The position numbers and the translations under genes were made by a program. Under the pieces are notes generated by a model that ran no database searches, was not told where the DNA came from, and was given only the letters and a program-made list of their open reading frames with translations. From Pseudomonadota bacterium (GTDB taxonomy: Bacteria; Pseudomonadota; Gammaproteobacteria; Thiotrichales; Thiotrichaceae), in NCBI GenBank assembly GCA_002747435.1, contig PDPH01000059.1, forward strand, positions 1 through 46,216: a stretch of 46,216 nucleotides of DNA, in the 5' to 3' direction. Of the stretch, positions 33,691-44,472 are shown one piece after another; the first letter of the stretch is position 1, and every line of letters begins with the position of its first letter.

Positions 33691-35304
33691 TTAATGCGCC
33701 GTTAAGCGATCAGGCACTGCTTTTTCCTGATTAAATGCAGGAACAAAAGCAGGCAACAATAAAGTCAGGCTCAAATACAGCAAAGGCCAAATGAGCTGCA
33801 ACAGCATGTGAGCCGTTGCTTCCATATCACCAGCAGTGTAACGGAACATAATGTCATACAGCACCACAAAGCCCAACAAAATCAAGAACCACATAACATA
33901 ACGCGCCTTGCTGGGTTCTTTGCTGAAAAACTTGCCAGCTACAAAACGGCTACCAATCATTAAACCAGCGAGTAAGATTGCCAACAGCAGTCCGAACAGA
34001 ATACCGCCACCAATCATCACCAGAATACCGACCAATACAGATAACCAAAGCATTGTAAAAGTGGGCAATGAGCGCTCACCTTCAGCATTGGTCGGGTAAC
34101 TATGAATACCCAAAACAATAAAGAAGATGAAATATAATTGTGTCATACGAGCACCTAGTTCTTTATAAGCCGCAGTCACTGCTTCAACGCCCATCCAACC
34201 TAGCACCATAAAGATCACCGCAAACAAAATCAGGTTGATTTTATGAGCGTAAGTACGGTAGCGCCATGATTTAATCGGATTACGATCAATCCAAGGCAAG
34301 ACAAACAGCACAGCAATCGCACCAAACATGCCTAAAGTACCATACCAAGGATCAGGAATAGCCCTTAATACGGTATAAAAAGGCGTGAAGTACCACACAG
34401 GCGCAATATGCTCAGGCGTTTTTAGCGGGTTTGAAGGCTCAAAGTTAGGCTTTTCCAAGAAATAGCCGCCCATTTCCGGCGCAAAGAAAACCACTGCGAA
34501 AAACAACATTAAGAATACCGCCACACCCATAATATCTTTAACGGTATAATAAGGGTGGAAAGGGATACCGTCCGCAGGCGCTGTCTCGCTCCAGTGATTG
34601 CCTTTAGAGCCTTCTTTAATTTCAATACCATCAGGATTATTAGAGCCCACTGCGTGCAGCGCAACGATATGCACAAACACTAAAGCTGGCAATACAATAA
34701 CTGGAATAAAGAAGTGCAAAGCAAAGAAACGGTTTAAAGTAGCATCCCCTAGTACAAAGTCACCCCGAATCCAGATAGACAGTTCATTCCCAATATAGGG
34801 AATCGTATTAAACAGATTGATAATGACCTGAGCACCCCAATAGGACATTTGTCCCCAAGGCAGTAAGTAGCCCATGAATGCAGTCGCCATCAGTGCTAGA
34901 TAGATCAGCATACCAATCAACCAAAGCAATTCACGTTTACCTTTATAAGAACCGTAAATCAGCGCACGGAACATATGCAGATAAACCACAATAAAGAAGA
35001 AAGAGGCGCCCGTAGAGTGCATGTAGCGAATAAACCACCCGCCACTGACATCCCGCATAATTGAGCCTTCGACTGAATTAAAAGCCAAAGCTGCATCAGG
35101 CTTGTAATGGAAAGCCAAAAATAGCCCCGAGAAAATCTGGATAGCCAATACCAGAAGAGCTAAAGAACCAAAGTAATACCAGAAATTGAAATTTTTAGGT
35201 GCGTAATATTGAGCTAGATGATTATTCCACGTTTCCATTAAGGGGAAACGATCCTCAATCCAACCCAATAAGCCCGTATAATTATGTGCAGGACGTTCAG
35301 CCAT
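33691..35304 (-). CDS. petB: Cytochrome b of the bc1 complex, with extended C-terminal region
   Basis: The 537 residues exceed the usual 400-430. Heme ligands are H96, H110, H197 and H212. The Qo motif is PVWY (302-305) instead of PEWY, a variant I recall from other beta- and gammaproteobacteria. The normal protein ends shortly after the helix at about 385-400 with a tail like KPVPDRVT; here about 110 residues with roughly three extra membrane segments (417-450, 468-485, 498-520) intervene before the similar tail KAVPDRLTAH. The ATG overlaps the petA stop by one base. Confidence 0.94.
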   Translation of the reverse strand: MAERPAHNYTGLLGWIEDRFPLMETWNNHLAQYYAPKNFNFWYYFGSLALLVLAIQIFSGLFLAFHYKPDAALAFNSVEGSIMRDVSGGWFIRYMHSTGASFFFIVVYLHMFRALIYGSYKGKRELLWLIGMLIYLALMATAFMGYLLPWGQMSYWGAQVIINLFNTIPYIGNELSIWIRGDFVLGDATLNRFFALHFFIPVIVLPALVFVHIVALHAVGSNNPDGIEIKEGSKGNHWSETAPADGIPFHPYYTVKDIMGVAVFLMLFFAVVFFAPEMGGYFLEKPNFEPSNPLKTPEHIAPVWYFTPFYTVLRAIPDPWYGTLGMFGAIAVLFVLPWIDRNPIKSWRYRTYAHKINLILFAVIFMVLGWMGVEAVTAAYKELGARMTQLYFIFFIVLGIHSYPTNAEGERSLPTFTMLWLSVLVGILVMIGGGILFGLLLAILLAGLMIGSRFVAGKFFSKEPSKARYVMWFLILLGFVVLYDIMFRYTAGDMEATAHMLLQLIWPLLYLSLTLLLPAFVPAFNQEKAVPDRLTAH

Positions 35305-35900
35305 TATGCAGCCCCTCCATTTTCACCGATCAATATCGTATTATCATCCAGATAATAGTAAGGAGGCACCACCAGATTAGTAGCCGCTGGCACATTTTTA
35401 AACACACGCCCCGCCAAGTCAAAGCGTGAACCGTGGCAAGCACAATACCACCCACCTAACCAGTTAGCCCCTAAATCTGCTGGTGCTACTTCAGGGCGAT
35501 AGGTTGGAGAACAACCCAGATGCGTACAAATACCAATCAGAATCAAATCTTCCGGCTTGCGTGAACGATACGGATTCTGCGCGTAAGTAGGTTGTTGTGT
35601 CTCCACCAATGAAGCTGGATCACGCAAACGATCATCCAGTTTAGGCAAGGTCGCTAACATCGCTTCCGTGCGTTTTACCACCCAAACAGGCTTGCCTTGC
35701 CAAACAACCCGGATCAATTGTCCCGGTTCCACTTTACTCACATCCACTTCTACCGGTGCACCTGCTGCCAAAGCGCGTGCACTGGGCGACATAGACATCA
35801 GAAAAGGAGTCGCCATCGCAGCCACACCAGCACCTCCCACTACCGAAGTAGCGGCAATCAGCAGGCGGCGGCGATTCTTGTCTACTCCAGAATTTGCCAT
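35304..35900 (-). CDS. petA: Rieske iron-sulfur subunit of the bc1 complex
   Basis: The 198-residue protein has an N-terminal Tat-like basic patch and membrane anchor (RRRLLIAATSVVGGAGVAAM), then the Rieske cluster ligands in CTHLGC and CACHGSRFD. It is first in the petABC operon. It completes the quinol:cytochrome c oxidoreductase. Confidence 0.96.
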   Translation of the reverse strand: MANSGVDKNRRRLLIAATSVVGGAGVAAMATPFLMSMSPSARALAAGAPVEVDVSKVEPGQLIRVVWQGKPVWVVKRTEAMLATLPKLDDRLRDPASLVETQQPTYAQNPYRSRKPEDLILIGICTHLGCSPTYRPEVAPADLGANWLGGWYCACHGSRFDLAGRVFKNVPAATNLVVPPYYYLDDNTILIGENGGAA

Positions 35901-35935
35901 CGTTAGCTCACTCCCAAATGATCAAAAACCACACT

Positions 35936-35965
35936 CTTCCTGTATCACATATATCACACAGGAAG
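35936..35965. promoter_or_regulatory. Palindrome upstream of petA, possible regulatory site
   Basis: CTTCCTGT and ACAGGAAG form 8-bp arms around a 14-base spacer containing ATCAC twice. It lies 36-65 bases before petA on the coding strand, within the 283-bp gap between petA and the Nif3-family gene; no gene is visible in that gap. The role is unknown. Confidence 0.3.
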
Positions 35966-36183
35966 CTTGAATGCTTCACTCAGCATTTTTTTAGCTGTTT
36001 GCTACAAAATCAGCATTTAAAAAAACCGACTCTGCAAGCCCCTATTCATGTCCGCAAAACACCCGCGTCCGACTAATCAAGACGGCTTACAGAACAATCT
36101 GCCTTGACTTTACTCCAAGCTTTAGACAGGGACACAAAAAGACGGCGGCGATGATAGCACAAAAACAAGGAAACAACCTGACT

Positions 36184-36951
36184 TTAAGCAGGATTGTCTA
36201 TATCCATAAAATAAGCTTCCAAGTCGAATTGTGCTGCCAAGTGCTCGCCTAATGCTTTAATACCATAACGTTCGGTTGCATGGTGCCCGGCTGCAATATA
36301 GTGAATCCCATTTTCCCTAGCACTGTGTACGGTATTTTCGGACACCTCACCACTTAGATAAGCATCAACGCCTGCACGCAAAGCCACATCAATATAACCC
36401 TGAGCCCCACCCGTACACCAAGCAATACGCTCAATCTTATGATCGCCACCTTGAACCAATAGTGGCTTGCGCCCCAAAACTTGCTCCACTTTCAAGCCAA
36501 ACGCTGCCAGTGACAAAGGCTGCTCTAATACACCGATATTGCCTACCCCTTGCGTCTCTCGCTCGTCCATTAAGGCCGCAGAACGAATGCCCAATATTTG
36601 GGCTAACTGTGCATTATTACCCAACTCGGGATGAGCATCCAATGGCAAATGATAGGCAAACAAATTGACATCATGTTTTAGCAAAGTCGCCAAGCGGCGC
36701 TTTTTCATACCGCAAACGACCGCCGCTTCATTTTTCCAAAAATAGCCATGATGCACCAATACAGCATCGGCCTGAAGCTCAATCGCCCGATCCAATAAGG
36801 CCTGACTAGCACTAACGCCTGTTACAATACGCTGGATCTGCTCACGCCCCTCAACCTGCAAACCATTCGGCGCATAATCACGAAAACGCTCAATACTTAA
36901 TAATTCAGCCAAATAAGTTACCAGTGCTTGACGTGTTATCACCCTAGTCAC
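36184..36951 (-). CDS. Nif3/YbgI-family dinuclear metal-binding protein
   Basis: The 255-residue protein has the family His/Glu motifs: [32 protein letters not shown] and [16 protein letters not shown]3-family proteins are reported as GTP cyclohydrolase I type 2 by annotation, but their function is not settled. It overlaps the hisC end by 4 bases. Confidence 0.92.
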   Translation of the reverse strand: MTRVITRQALVTYLAELLSIERFRDYAPNGLQVEGREQIQRIVTGVSASQALLDRAIELQADAVLVHHGYFWKNEAAVVCGMKKRRLATLLKHDVNLFAYHLPLDAHPELGNNAQLAQILGIRSAALMDERETQGVGNIGVLEQPLSLAAFGLKVEQVLGRKPLLVQGGDHKIERIAWCTGGAQGYIDVALRAGVDAYLSGEVSENTVHSARENGIHYIAAGHHATERYGIKALGEHLAAQFDLEAYFMDIDNPA

Positions 36952-38018
36952 TCCAGCATAGTTTGTAAGTGTGTTAGCAACTGTGTCATTTCTTCATCAG
37001 TGCCCACTGTAATACGCAAATACTCATGAATAGGCGGCTGATTAAAAAAGCGCACCAATACACCACGCTGCCTTAAAGCCCAATAAAGCGCCTGTGCATT
37101 GCCCTGTGGCGGGCGCACAAAGATAAAATTAGCCAACGACGGAAGAACACGAAAACCCATTTGCACCAAACTACTCACACTTCGTTCACGGGTCGCCATG
37201 ACTTGCTGCCGCGTTTTTTCAAAATAAGGCTGATCGCGTAACGCAGCCGCTGCCCCCTGAATCGCCAAACGATCTAGAGGGTAAGAATTAAAAGAATTTT
37301 TAATCCGCTCCAAGCCTTCCATTAATGCAGCCTGCCCTACCGCGAAACCCACCCGTAAACCCGCCAAAGAATAGGACTTTGATAAAGTGTGTACAACCAA
37401 CAAATTAGGATATTGCTCAATCAATGGAATCGCTGTCTCACCACCAAAAGCAATATAAGCCTCATCCACCACCACCACAGAGTCTGTATTGTGCTGTAAC
37501 AAAGCCTCAATCTCAGCTAAAGGCACATAGCCACCCGTTGGCGCATTAGGATTTGGAAAAATAATTCCGCCATTCTCCTGATAATAATCAGCTAGCTTTA
37601 ATGAAAAATCATCCCGTAAAGGTACTAACTTAGCTTGCAAGTCATATAAACCCGCGTAAACGGGGTAAAAGCTGTAAGAAATCGCGGGAAACAGCACCGG
37701 CTTATCCGGCTGAAACAAGCCATGAAACACATGCGCCAATACTTCATCTGAGCCATTACCCAAAAAAACTTGCTGAGTCGCCAAACCATATAAATCAGCA
37801 ACTGCCTGCTTTAGCTCAGTTCCTTCAGGATCTGGGTATAAACGCAAGTCACTCCCCAAGTTGCTCGCCAATACCTGCTGCATCGCTTCCACAGCCGCAG
37901 GCGAGGGTGGATAAGGATTCTCATTGGTATTTAACTTGATATAACGCTGATCCTTAGGCTGTTCACCTGGCACATAGGGATCAAGACGCTTGACCAGTGG
38001 ATTCCAGAATTGACTCAT
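36948..38018 (-). CDS. hisC: Histidinol-phosphate aminotransferase
   Basis: The enzyme is PLP-dependent and acts late in histidine synthesis; some also act on aromatic amino acids. From ATG 38018 there are 356 residues, starting [43 protein letters not shown] and the PLP Lys in [15 protein letters not shown] are visible. Upstream ATG codons at 38036 and 38045 are in frame; no clear ribosome site decides. Confidence 0.94.
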   Translation of the reverse strand: MSQFWNPLVKRLDPYVPGEQPKDQRYIKLNTNENPYPPSPAAVEAMQQVLASNLGSDLRLYPDPEGTELKQAVADLYGLATQQVFLGNGSDEVLAHVFHGLFQPDKPVLFPAISYSFYPVYAGLYDLQAKLVPLRDDFSLKLADYYQENGGIIFPNPNAPTGGYVPLAEIEALLQHNTDSVVVVDEAYIAFGGETAIPLIEQYPNLLVVHTLSKSYSLAGLRVGFAVGQAALMEGLERIKNSFNSYPLDRLAIQGAAAALRDQPYFEKTRQQVMATRERSVSSLVQMGFRVLPSLANFIFVRPPQGNAQALYWALRQRGVLVRFFNQPPIHEYLRITVGTDEEMTQLLTHLQTMLE

Positions 38019-38045
38019 AAGACAGAATGATTCCATCGCAGGCAT

Positions 38046-38507
38046 TAATAGATTAGAACCAGATGATATAGTGCTTCACGGCAATTGACTAGCCATACAC
38101 CACTGATCCTTGTTTATTGAAAGCTTGTCTACGACAGACAAGCAAAGCGTATCCCCCTTATACAAAATGCTAATACTCTCCAACCATCAAGCAAGCTATT
38201 ATGCCACTGAATAATCACTCAGCTCTTGAACATCCCGTATACATACAAAACATCCGTGCTTTCCCATCCAGTTTTTATAAGAAGTTAAACAACTTGTATA
38301 GCGTCCCCCCTGAACTGAGACAATTCAATACAGTCAAACAAACGCAGGTTTTGCGAACACCGTCACGAGGCAAACACTCAAAACATTGGAACTTTTGGAA
38401 AAATTATCGCAAAAAGCATCGATATTCCATCTGGATGAATAGAGCCAATTTATCTTTTTTTCGTTAAACTCTTCCCCCTTTCATAAAAGGACAACTGTAC
38501 AAGACTC
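38046..38507. other. 462-bp stretch with only a doubtful ORF and a hairpin
   Basis: The stretch between hisC and the peptidoglycan-binding protein holds an 8-bp-stem hairpin (GCTTGTCT-ACGAC-AGACAAGC, 38123-38143) without a T-run. It also holds a plus-strand 88-codon frame (38201-38467) with no ribosome site, rich in basic and aromatic residues. I do not recognise any family in it, and coding is doubtful. Confidence 0.5.
38201..38467 (+). CDS. Doubtful 88-residue ORF
   Basis: The frame MPLNNHSALEHPVYIQNIRA has a basic, Trp/Tyr-rich end (SKHWNFWKNYRKKHRYSIWM). No Shine-Dalgarno precedes the ATG and no homologue is recognised. It fills an otherwise empty region on the same strand as the next gene, so it is kept with low confidence. 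Confidence 0.25.
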   Translation: MPLNNHSALEHPVYIQNIRAFPSSFYKKLNNLYSVPPELRQFNTVKQTQVLRTPSRGKHSKHWNFWKNYRKKHRYSIWMNRANLSFFR

Positions 38508-39440
38508 ATGAGGTCATCGAAACCAAGTCATAAATCGCTGGCATTGCTGGCACTGTGCTGTCTTATACTGACAGGCTTTATTTCACCCGCATCAGCACAA
38601 GCAGCGCCCGACCACCCGGAAAAATTCAGCTTGTCTTGTCAAGCCATGGTGATGAAACCTGCTTTGTTTCGTCAGGCCTATCAGCAAGTCATGGTTTTTG
38701 ATGGCTCACCGGAATACATTAATATTCCTGCAAAGTTGGGCTGGGATGAACGCAAAATTCAAATTATACCTGCCCGCCACCGTTATGAAACCGTTGCAGC
38801 TATTTATGAAGATCGTGTGGAGACGATAGAAGTTGTTCGTGAACGCACCGAACTTCGCGCTATACCGGCGACCTATTACCAAACACAAAGGAATGTTAAA
38901 ACACAAGCAGCACACAGCCGCTGGAAACCAGACTGTATTGGCTCACTAACAGAGTGTATTGAATATGTTCCCGATAAATACCGCACATTAATGATCCAAG
39001 GCATAAACATACCTGCCCGTATCGAACAAGTGCGCATACCAGCCAAAACCATCCAAATTCCTCGCAAAGTCTTAGTACGAGCTGGGCGAGGAACAGGCAA
39101 GCCACTAGCGGCGCAGTATATCACTGTACGCTTACAGCACGTCGACAAGCCTTGGGAAATACGCACCAGCCAGCGTCCAAGCCGTTATGAGCGGGTTTCT
39201 ATTAATAAACTCATCCACCCTAGTCAGATTGTAGAAACTGCGGTGGTGTGTGAAAAAAGCTTGTCCCCTACCCTCATTACACGCCTACAGCAAGCTCTGC
39301 GTCAACAGCACATCAAGCTGCCCATCAGTAGACAATGGGATCAAAACACGCGCCGAGCCCTATTAGCATTCCAGCAGCAGCATGCACTGCCTACAGGTGG
39401 CATCACCCTAGAAACCTTACGCAAACTAGAGCTGCTGTAG
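38508..39440 (+). CDS. Secreted protein with peptidoglycan-binding domain
   Basis: The 310 residues start with a signal peptide (SLALLALCCLILTGFISPAS, cleavage near AQA). The middle region repeats an IPA-type motif (NIPAKLGWD, IIPARHRYE, AIPATYYQ, NIPARIEQV, RIPAKTIQI), suggesting a repeated beta unit. The C-terminus (about 245-310) is a PG_binding_1-like domain: LITRLQQALRQQHIKLPIS, WDQNTRRALLAFQQQHALPT, GGITLETLRKLE. It is predicted periplasmic or envelope-bound. The middle domain is not recognised. Confidence 0.8.
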   Translation: MRSSKPSHKSLALLALCCLILTGFISPASAQAAPDHPEKFSLSCQAMVMKPALFRQAYQQVMVFDGSPEYINIPAKLGWDERKIQIIPARHRYETVAAIYEDRVETIEVVRERTELRAIPATYYQTQRNVKTQAAHSRWKPDCIGSLTECIEYVPDKYRTLMIQGINIPARIEQVRIPAKTIQIPRKVLVRAGRGTGKPLAAQYITVRLQHVDKPWEIRTSQRPSRYERVSINKLIHPSQIVETAVVCEKSLSPTLITRLQQALRQQHIKLPISRQWDQNTRRALLAFQQQHALPTGGITLETLRKLELL

Positions 39441-39504
39441 CTCATTGACTGTAATTTATTTAGACTTCCGCTATAAACAATAAACTCAGCAAACAGGAGT
39501 AGGC

Positions 39505-40992
39505 ATGACTGCAACGGGCATATTAATTGGCAAAGGCCAGCAAAGCCATCTTTACCTCAATCCGCGTTACGCTAATCGACATGGCCTGATTGCTGGTGCG
39601 ACCGGAACCGGAAAAACGATTACCCTACAGATTCTGGCTGAAAGCTTTTCCCGTTTAGGCGTGCCTGTATTTATGGCGGACATTAAAGGCGACCTGACTG
39701 GCATCAGCACTGCGGGCATCCCCCACCCTAAAATTGAGGAACGAATTCGCGCTATTGGAATCGAGGACTTTCAGTTTGAAGGTTATCCGACTGTTTTATG
39801 GGATTTAAGGGGTGAACAGGGACATCCCATTCGCGCTACCCTTGCAGACATGGGTCCATTACTCCTATCACGCCTGCTGGAACTAAACGACACCCAAGAA
39901 GGCGTGCTTAATATCGCCTTTAAGTTTGCCGATGATGAAGGCATGTTACTACTGGATATGAAGGACTTACGTTCTGTCCTGCAACACATGAGTGAAAATA
40001 CCAAAAGCTTTTCGACAACCTATGGCAATGTAAGCAATGCTTCCATTGGTGCGATTCAACGACGCTTATTGGTATTAGAGCAACAAGGTGGTGAGCAATT
40101 CTTTGGCGAGCCTGCACTAGATTTATGGGACTTCATGCGTACTGGCGCTAAGGGTTATGGGCAACTTAACATATTGGCCGCAGACAAACTGATTTTATCA
40201 CCACGCTTGTACTCGACTTTTTTACTCTGGTTATTATCTGAGCTGTTTGAAAACCTACCTGAAGTCGGTGACTTAGATAAGCCGCGCATGGTCTTTTTCT
40301 TTGATGAGGCGCACTTATTATTTGATGATGCCCCTAAAGTACTCATTGATAAGGTAGAACAAGTTATCAAACTTATCCGCTCCAAAGGAGTAGGCATTTA
40401 TTTTGTCACCCAAAATCCCTTGGATATTCCTGATTCAGTATTAGGACAACTAGGCAACCGCGTGCAACATGCACTACGCGCCTTTACACCACGTGACCAA
40501 AAGGCCGTACGCGCCGCTGCACAAACTTTCCGCACCAACCCGAACCTAGATACAGAAGCCACGATTAGTAACATGGGCGTTGGCGAAGCACTGGTATCCA
40601 CGTTGGAAGACAAAGGTATTCCAAGCATCGTGCAACGCACCTTGATACGCCCACCACAATCACGTATTGGCCCTATTGATGAGGCAGAACGGGCATCTCT
40701 CTTGCGTCACAGTCCACTGGCAGGGCGCTATGACACCCCGATTGATCGTGAGTCTGCCCACGAAATATTGGAAAAGCGAGCACGTCAAGCTGTCCAGGAA
40801 GCAGAACAAGCTGCACAGGCCGCCCAAAAGGAAAAACTGGCACGCCGCTATGAAACAACCAGTACACCCAGAGCAAGCAATCGCCAAAGCGTAGGTGAAA
40901 CACTGGTAAAAAGTGTTGCCCGCTCTGTTGGATCACGCTTAGGACAACAAATTGTACGTGGTATTTTAGGCTCATTATTCAGAGGGCGCTAA
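39505..40992 (+). CDS. HerA-like/YjgR (DUF853) ATPase
   Basis: The 495-residue protein has Walker A GATGTGKT near residue 32, [13 protein letters not shown], and Walker [13 protein letters not shown]. The DUF853 family is typified by E. coli YjgR; function is poorly known, and the fold is HerA/FtsK-like. The C-terminus is Ala/Gln-rich helical ([19 protein letters not shown]), then [25 protein letters not shown] precedes the start. Confidence 0.92.
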   Translation: MTATGILIGKGQQSHLYLNPRYANRHGLIAGATGTGKTITLQILAESFSRLGVPVFMADIKGDLTGISTAGIPHPKIEERIRAIGIEDFQFEGYPTVLWDLRGEQGHPIRATLADMGPLLLSRLLELNDTQEGVLNIAFKFADDEGMLLLDMKDLRSVLQHMSENTKSFSTTYGNVSNASIGAIQRRLLVLEQQGGEQFFGEPALDLWDFMRTGAKGYGQLNILAADKLILSPRLYSTFLLWLLSELFENLPEVGDLDKPRMVFFFDEAHLLFDDAPKVLIDKVEQVIKLIRSKGVGIYFVTQNPLDIPDSVLGQLGNRVQHALRAFTPRDQKAVRAAAQTFRTNPNLDTEATISNMGVGEALVSTLEDKGIPSIVQRTLIRPPQSRIGPIDEAERASLLRHSPLAGRYDTPIDRESAHEILEKRARQAVQEAEQAAQAAQKEKLARRYETTSTPRASNRQSVGETLVKSVARSVGSRLGQQIVRGILGSLFRGR

Positions 40993-41101
40993 ACGCCAAC
41001 AGCTACAGACAGACTTGAGCAAATGCTGCAAATGCACTAAAAACGGTGTAAACTGGCGCGATTCTGTTGGTATTATGCACCTATAAAGACGCTGGGATCA
41101 C

Positions 41102-41536
41102 ATGGCACAATTCCTGTTATTGAACGGCCCCAATCTGAATTTATTAGGTAAGCGGGAACCCGCTCACTATGGTAATGATACATTGGCGACGATTGAACAA
41201 CGACTACAGCAGCAGGCCAATGATCAGCAACATCACTTGCACTGCTTTCAAAGCAACCATGAAGGACAATTGATTGAGCGTATTCATCAGGCCAGTGACG
41301 AAGGTATTGCGTTTATTCTATTTAACCCCGGGGCTTTTACCCATACCAGTATTGCACTGCGAGATGCTTTACTGGGGGTAAACATTCCGTTTATAGAAAT
41401 TCATTTGTCTAATGTGCACCAGCGTGAACCCTTTCGCCAGCAATCCTACTTTTCCGACATTGCCGCTGGCCTGATTGTTGGATTGGGTGCATTGGGTTAC
41501 GAGCTTGCTTTGCAAGCGGCTATTCGCAAACGCTAA
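41102..41536 (+). CDS. aroQ: Type II 3-dehydroquinate dehydratase
   Basis: A shikimate pathway enzyme. The 144-residue protein has [20 protein letters not shown] with the catalytic Tyr, the [13 protein letters not shown] and [17 protein letters not shown] blocks, and [15 protein letters not shown]. It precedes accB by 30 bp, a common gammaproteobacterial aroQ-accB-accC order. Confidence 0.97.
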   Translation: MAQFLLLNGPNLNLLGKREPAHYGNDTLATIEQRLQQQANDQQHHLHCFQSNHEGQLIERIHQASDEGIAFILFNPGAFTHTSIALRDALLGVNIPFIEIHLSNVHQREPFRQQSYFSDIAAGLIVGLGALGYELALQAAIRKR

Positions 41537-41566
41537 GTTTACAATTCAACCCAGGAACACGCCAGA

Positions 41567-42031
41567 ATGGATGTCCGCAAAATCAAAAAACTGATTGATC
41601 TGCTCCAGGACAGTGATATAGCAGAAATTGAAATCAAGGAAGGAGACGATTCCGTGCGCATTAGCCGCGTCTCATCCGTCGTTCCCAGCATGCCAGTCAT
41701 GCAAAACACGCCTGTTTATGCTCCCACGCCACAAGCTGAAACACCAAAAACAGAAGCAACAACAGCGACCCAAGAAAGCCAACCTACAGCTCCCCCCGGG
41801 CATACTATTGAATCGCCCATGGTGGGCACTTTCTACCGTGCGTCTTCACCGGGTGCTAAACCTTTCGCAGAAGTCGGTCAGTCGGTCAAGGCAGGCGATA
41901 CTTTGTGTATTATTGAGGCAATGAAAATGCTTAATCAGATTCAAGCTGATAAAAGCGGTGTTATCAAAGCGATTCTGGTAGAAAACGAGCAGCCCGTCGA
42001 GTTTGGTCAACCCTTAATGATTATCGACTGA
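41567..42031 (+). CDS. accB: Biotin carboxyl carrier protein of acetyl-CoA carboxylase
   Basis: The 154-residue protein has an N-terminal helix, an Ala/Pro/Thr-rich linker (about 50-78) and the C-terminal biotinyl domain with [10 protein letters not shown], whose Lys carries biotin. accC follows 16 bp later. Confidence 0.97.
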   Translation: MDVRKIKKLIDLLQDSDIAEIEIKEGDDSVRISRVSSVVPSMPVMQNTPVYAPTPQAETPKTEATTATQESQPTAPPGHTIESPMVGTFYRASSPGAKPFAEVGQSVKAGDTLCIIEAMKMLNQIQADKSGVIKAILVENEQPVEFGQPLMIID

Positions 42032-42047
42032 CAGCCGGGAGCGCCTT

Positions 42048-43391
42048 ATGCTGAAAAAAGTACTGATAGCCAATCGTGGCGAAATTGCCTTACGCATTCT
42101 GCGAGCCTGCCGTGAACTAGGCATCAAAACTGTCGCGGTACATTCCACCGCCGACCGTGATCTTAAGCATGTCCGTCTAGCAGACGAATCCGTTTGTATT
42201 GGCCCAGCGCGTTCGATTGACAGTTATCTGAATATACCTGCCATTATCAGTGCAGCGGAAGTAACCTGCGCTGATGCTATTCATCCTGGCTACGGCTTTT
42301 TGTCAGAAAATGCTGACTTTGCTGAACGCGTCGAATCCAGTGGCTTTGTGTTTATAGGCCCACGCGCAGAAACCATTCGCCTGATGGGAGACAAAATCTC
42401 AGCCAAAGCTGCCATGCAAGCTGCCAAAGTGCCGTGTGTACCTGGCTCAAATGGCTCTGTACCAGATACTGACAAGGCACGTTTGGCAATGGCTAGAAAA
42501 ATCGGCTACCCCATTATTGTCAAGGCAAGTGGTGGCGGTGGTGGGCGTGGTATGCGTGTAGTACACCACGAAGAAGAACTGCTATCTGCCATTGAAATGA
42601 CTCGTTCTGAAGCCAAGGCTGCCTTCGGTAATGATGTGGTCTATATGGAAAAATATCTGCAAAAACCACGTCATATTGAATTCCAAGTACTCGCTGATCA
42701 ATATGGCAATGCCATCCATTTGTGTGAACGCGACTGCTCTATGCAGCGCCGTCACCAAAAAGTGGTTGAAGAAGCACCTGCTCCGGGTATTACTGCCGAA
42801 GAACGTACACGTATTGGTCATGTAGTGGCAGATGCCTGTCGACAAATTAATTACCGTGGTGCAGGCACTTTTGAGTTTCTCTATGAAAACGGTGAATTTT
42901 ATTTCATCGAAATGAACACTCGCCTTCAAGTTGAGCACCCTGTCACCGAGGCCATCACCGGTATTGACCTAGTCAAGCAACAATTGCGCATTGCGGCGGG
43001 TGAAACTTTACAAATTAAGCAGGAAGATATTATTCCACGCGGACATGCGATTGAGTGCCGCATCAATGCCGAAGACCCTGATACCTTTGCACCCTCTCCG
43101 GGCAAGATTATCCGCTATCATACGCCTGGTGGTCTAGGTGTAAGGGTGGACTCACATATCTATGCAGACTACACCGTGCCACCCTATTACGACTCTATGA
43201 TTGGCAAATTAATTGTGCACGGCGAAGACCGCCTGACCGCCCTTAACCGCATGAATGGCGCGCTAACTGAAATGGTGATTGAGGGCATTAAAACCAATAT
43301 TCCCTTACAGCGCCGCATTATGTCTGACAAAGCTTTTCGGGAAGGTGGCACGGATATTCACTATCTGGAAAAGAAATTGGGTTTGCAATGA
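42048..43391 (+). CDS. accC: Biotin carboxylase of acetyl-CoA carboxylase
   Basis: The 447-residue ATP-grasp enzyme starts [20 protein letters not shown] and contains the glycine-rich loop [14 protein letters not shown] and [14 protein letters not shown]. It carboxylates the AccB biotin. The stop overlaps prmA by 4 bases. Confidence 0.98.
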   Translation: MLKKVLIANRGEIALRILRACRELGIKTVAVHSTADRDLKHVRLADESVCIGPARSIDSYLNIPAIISAAEVTCADAIHPGYGFLSENADFAERVESSGFVFIGPRAETIRLMGDKISAKAAMQAAKVPCVPGSNGSVPDTDKARLAMARKIGYPIIVKASGGGGGRGMRVVHHEEELLSAIEMTRSEAKAAFGNDVVYMEKYLQKPRHIEFQVLADQYGNAIHLCERDCSMQRRHQKVVEEAPAPGITAEERTRIGHVVADACRQINYRGAGTFEFLYENGEFYFIEMNTRLQVEHPVTEAITGIDLVKQQLRIAAGETLQIKQEDIIPRGHAIECRINAEDPDTFAPSPGKIIRYHTPGGLGVRVDSHIYADYTVPPYYDSMIGKLIVHGEDRLTALNRMNGALTEMVIEGIKTNIPLQRRIMSDKAFREGGTDIHYLEKKLGLQ

Positions 43392-44275
43392 CCTGGCAGC
43401 AAATTATTTGTCACACTAGCCTAGCGCATGAAGAGGCAGTGAGTGAACTTTTGGAAAATGCAGGCGCTGCTTCTGTCACTTTGGAAGACGCAGCAGATCA
43501 AGCTGTATTGGAACCACTACCGGGTGAAACACCCTTATGGGATGAACTGGTAATAACTGGACTCTACCCACTTGATGCTGATTTGACAGCGTTAATGATT
43601 TGGCTAGAAACCCAAAAGCAAGCCTTGGGCATACGGCAATTAAAGTGGGAAAAACTACAAGATCGCCCTTGGGTGCGTGAATGGATGGATAATTTCCATC
43701 CCATGTGTTTTGGAGAACGCTTATGGGTTTATCCCAGTTGGCATGAAGTGGCTGTACCTGATCATGCAGCTATCAAAATATTACTTGATCCCGGCTTGGC
43801 CTTTGGCACAGGCACTCACCCAACCACAGCACTTTGTCTGGAATGGCTGGATGCTGAACCATTGCAAGGCAAGTCAGTCTTAGACTATGGCTGTGGCAGT
43901 GGCATTCTAGCCATAGCTGCCGCTAAACTGGGCGCGGCCAACATTACAGTGACTGACATAGACCCACAAGCCTTGGAAGCCACTCAAGAAAATGCACGCC
44001 GCAACCAACTGAACCTCGACAGTATTAAAGTTTGCTTACCGGAAGCACTACCCGCTCAACAGTATGACATTGTATTAGCCAATATACTCGCCGGACCGTT
44101 GATCCAATTGGCTGACAGCATTCTAGCTCAACTCAAGCCAAGCGGACGGTTAGCGCTATCCGGCATTTTAGCCGAGCAAGGTGAGATGGTAAAAACCGCT
44201 TACGCGACTCATCTAAAAGATATGGTTATTACACAAAAGGAAGACTGGCTCCGCATCAGTGGAACACACCGATAG
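43388..44275 (+). CDS. prmA: Ribosomal protein L11 methyltransferase
   Basis: The 295-residue protein has the recognition N-domain and the SAM domain ([33 protein letters not shown]). It follows accC as in many gammaproteobacteria. The 197-bp gap after it shows no gene. Confidence 0.96.
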   Translation: MTWQQIICHTSLAHEEAVSELLENAGAASVTLEDAADQAVLEPLPGETPLWDELVITGLYPLDADLTALMIWLETQKQALGIRQLKWEKLQDRPWVREWMDNFHPMCFGERLWVYPSWHEVAVPDHAAIKILLDPGLAFGTGTHPTTALCLEWLDAEPLQGKSVLDYGCGSGILAIAAAKLGAANITVTDIDPQALEATQENARRNQLNLDSIKVCLPEALPAQQYDIVLANILAGPLIQLADSILAQLKPSGRLALSGILAEQGEMVKTAYATHLKDMVITQKEDWLRISGTHR

Positions 44276-44472
44276 CAAAAACCTACCCTTGTCAACTTAA
44301 ACAAGTTTAAGCCGTTTATCTGCATAAAGATGCCATCAACCAAGCGATACCGTAGGATTAGCTAGTATTTTATACATCTTTGCTTAGAAAAATACTAATT
44401 AACTTCCAATTTATACAAAAATAAATACTATAGTTTTAGGTTTCAGATCGAATTTAAGTGTAAACAAAGTGA

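Noticed and set aside
34390..34401. PVWY in place of PEWY in cytochrome b as a novelty
   Set aside because: This variant is, as I recall, common in beta- and gammaproteobacterial cytochrome b, so it is noted only in the gene entry.
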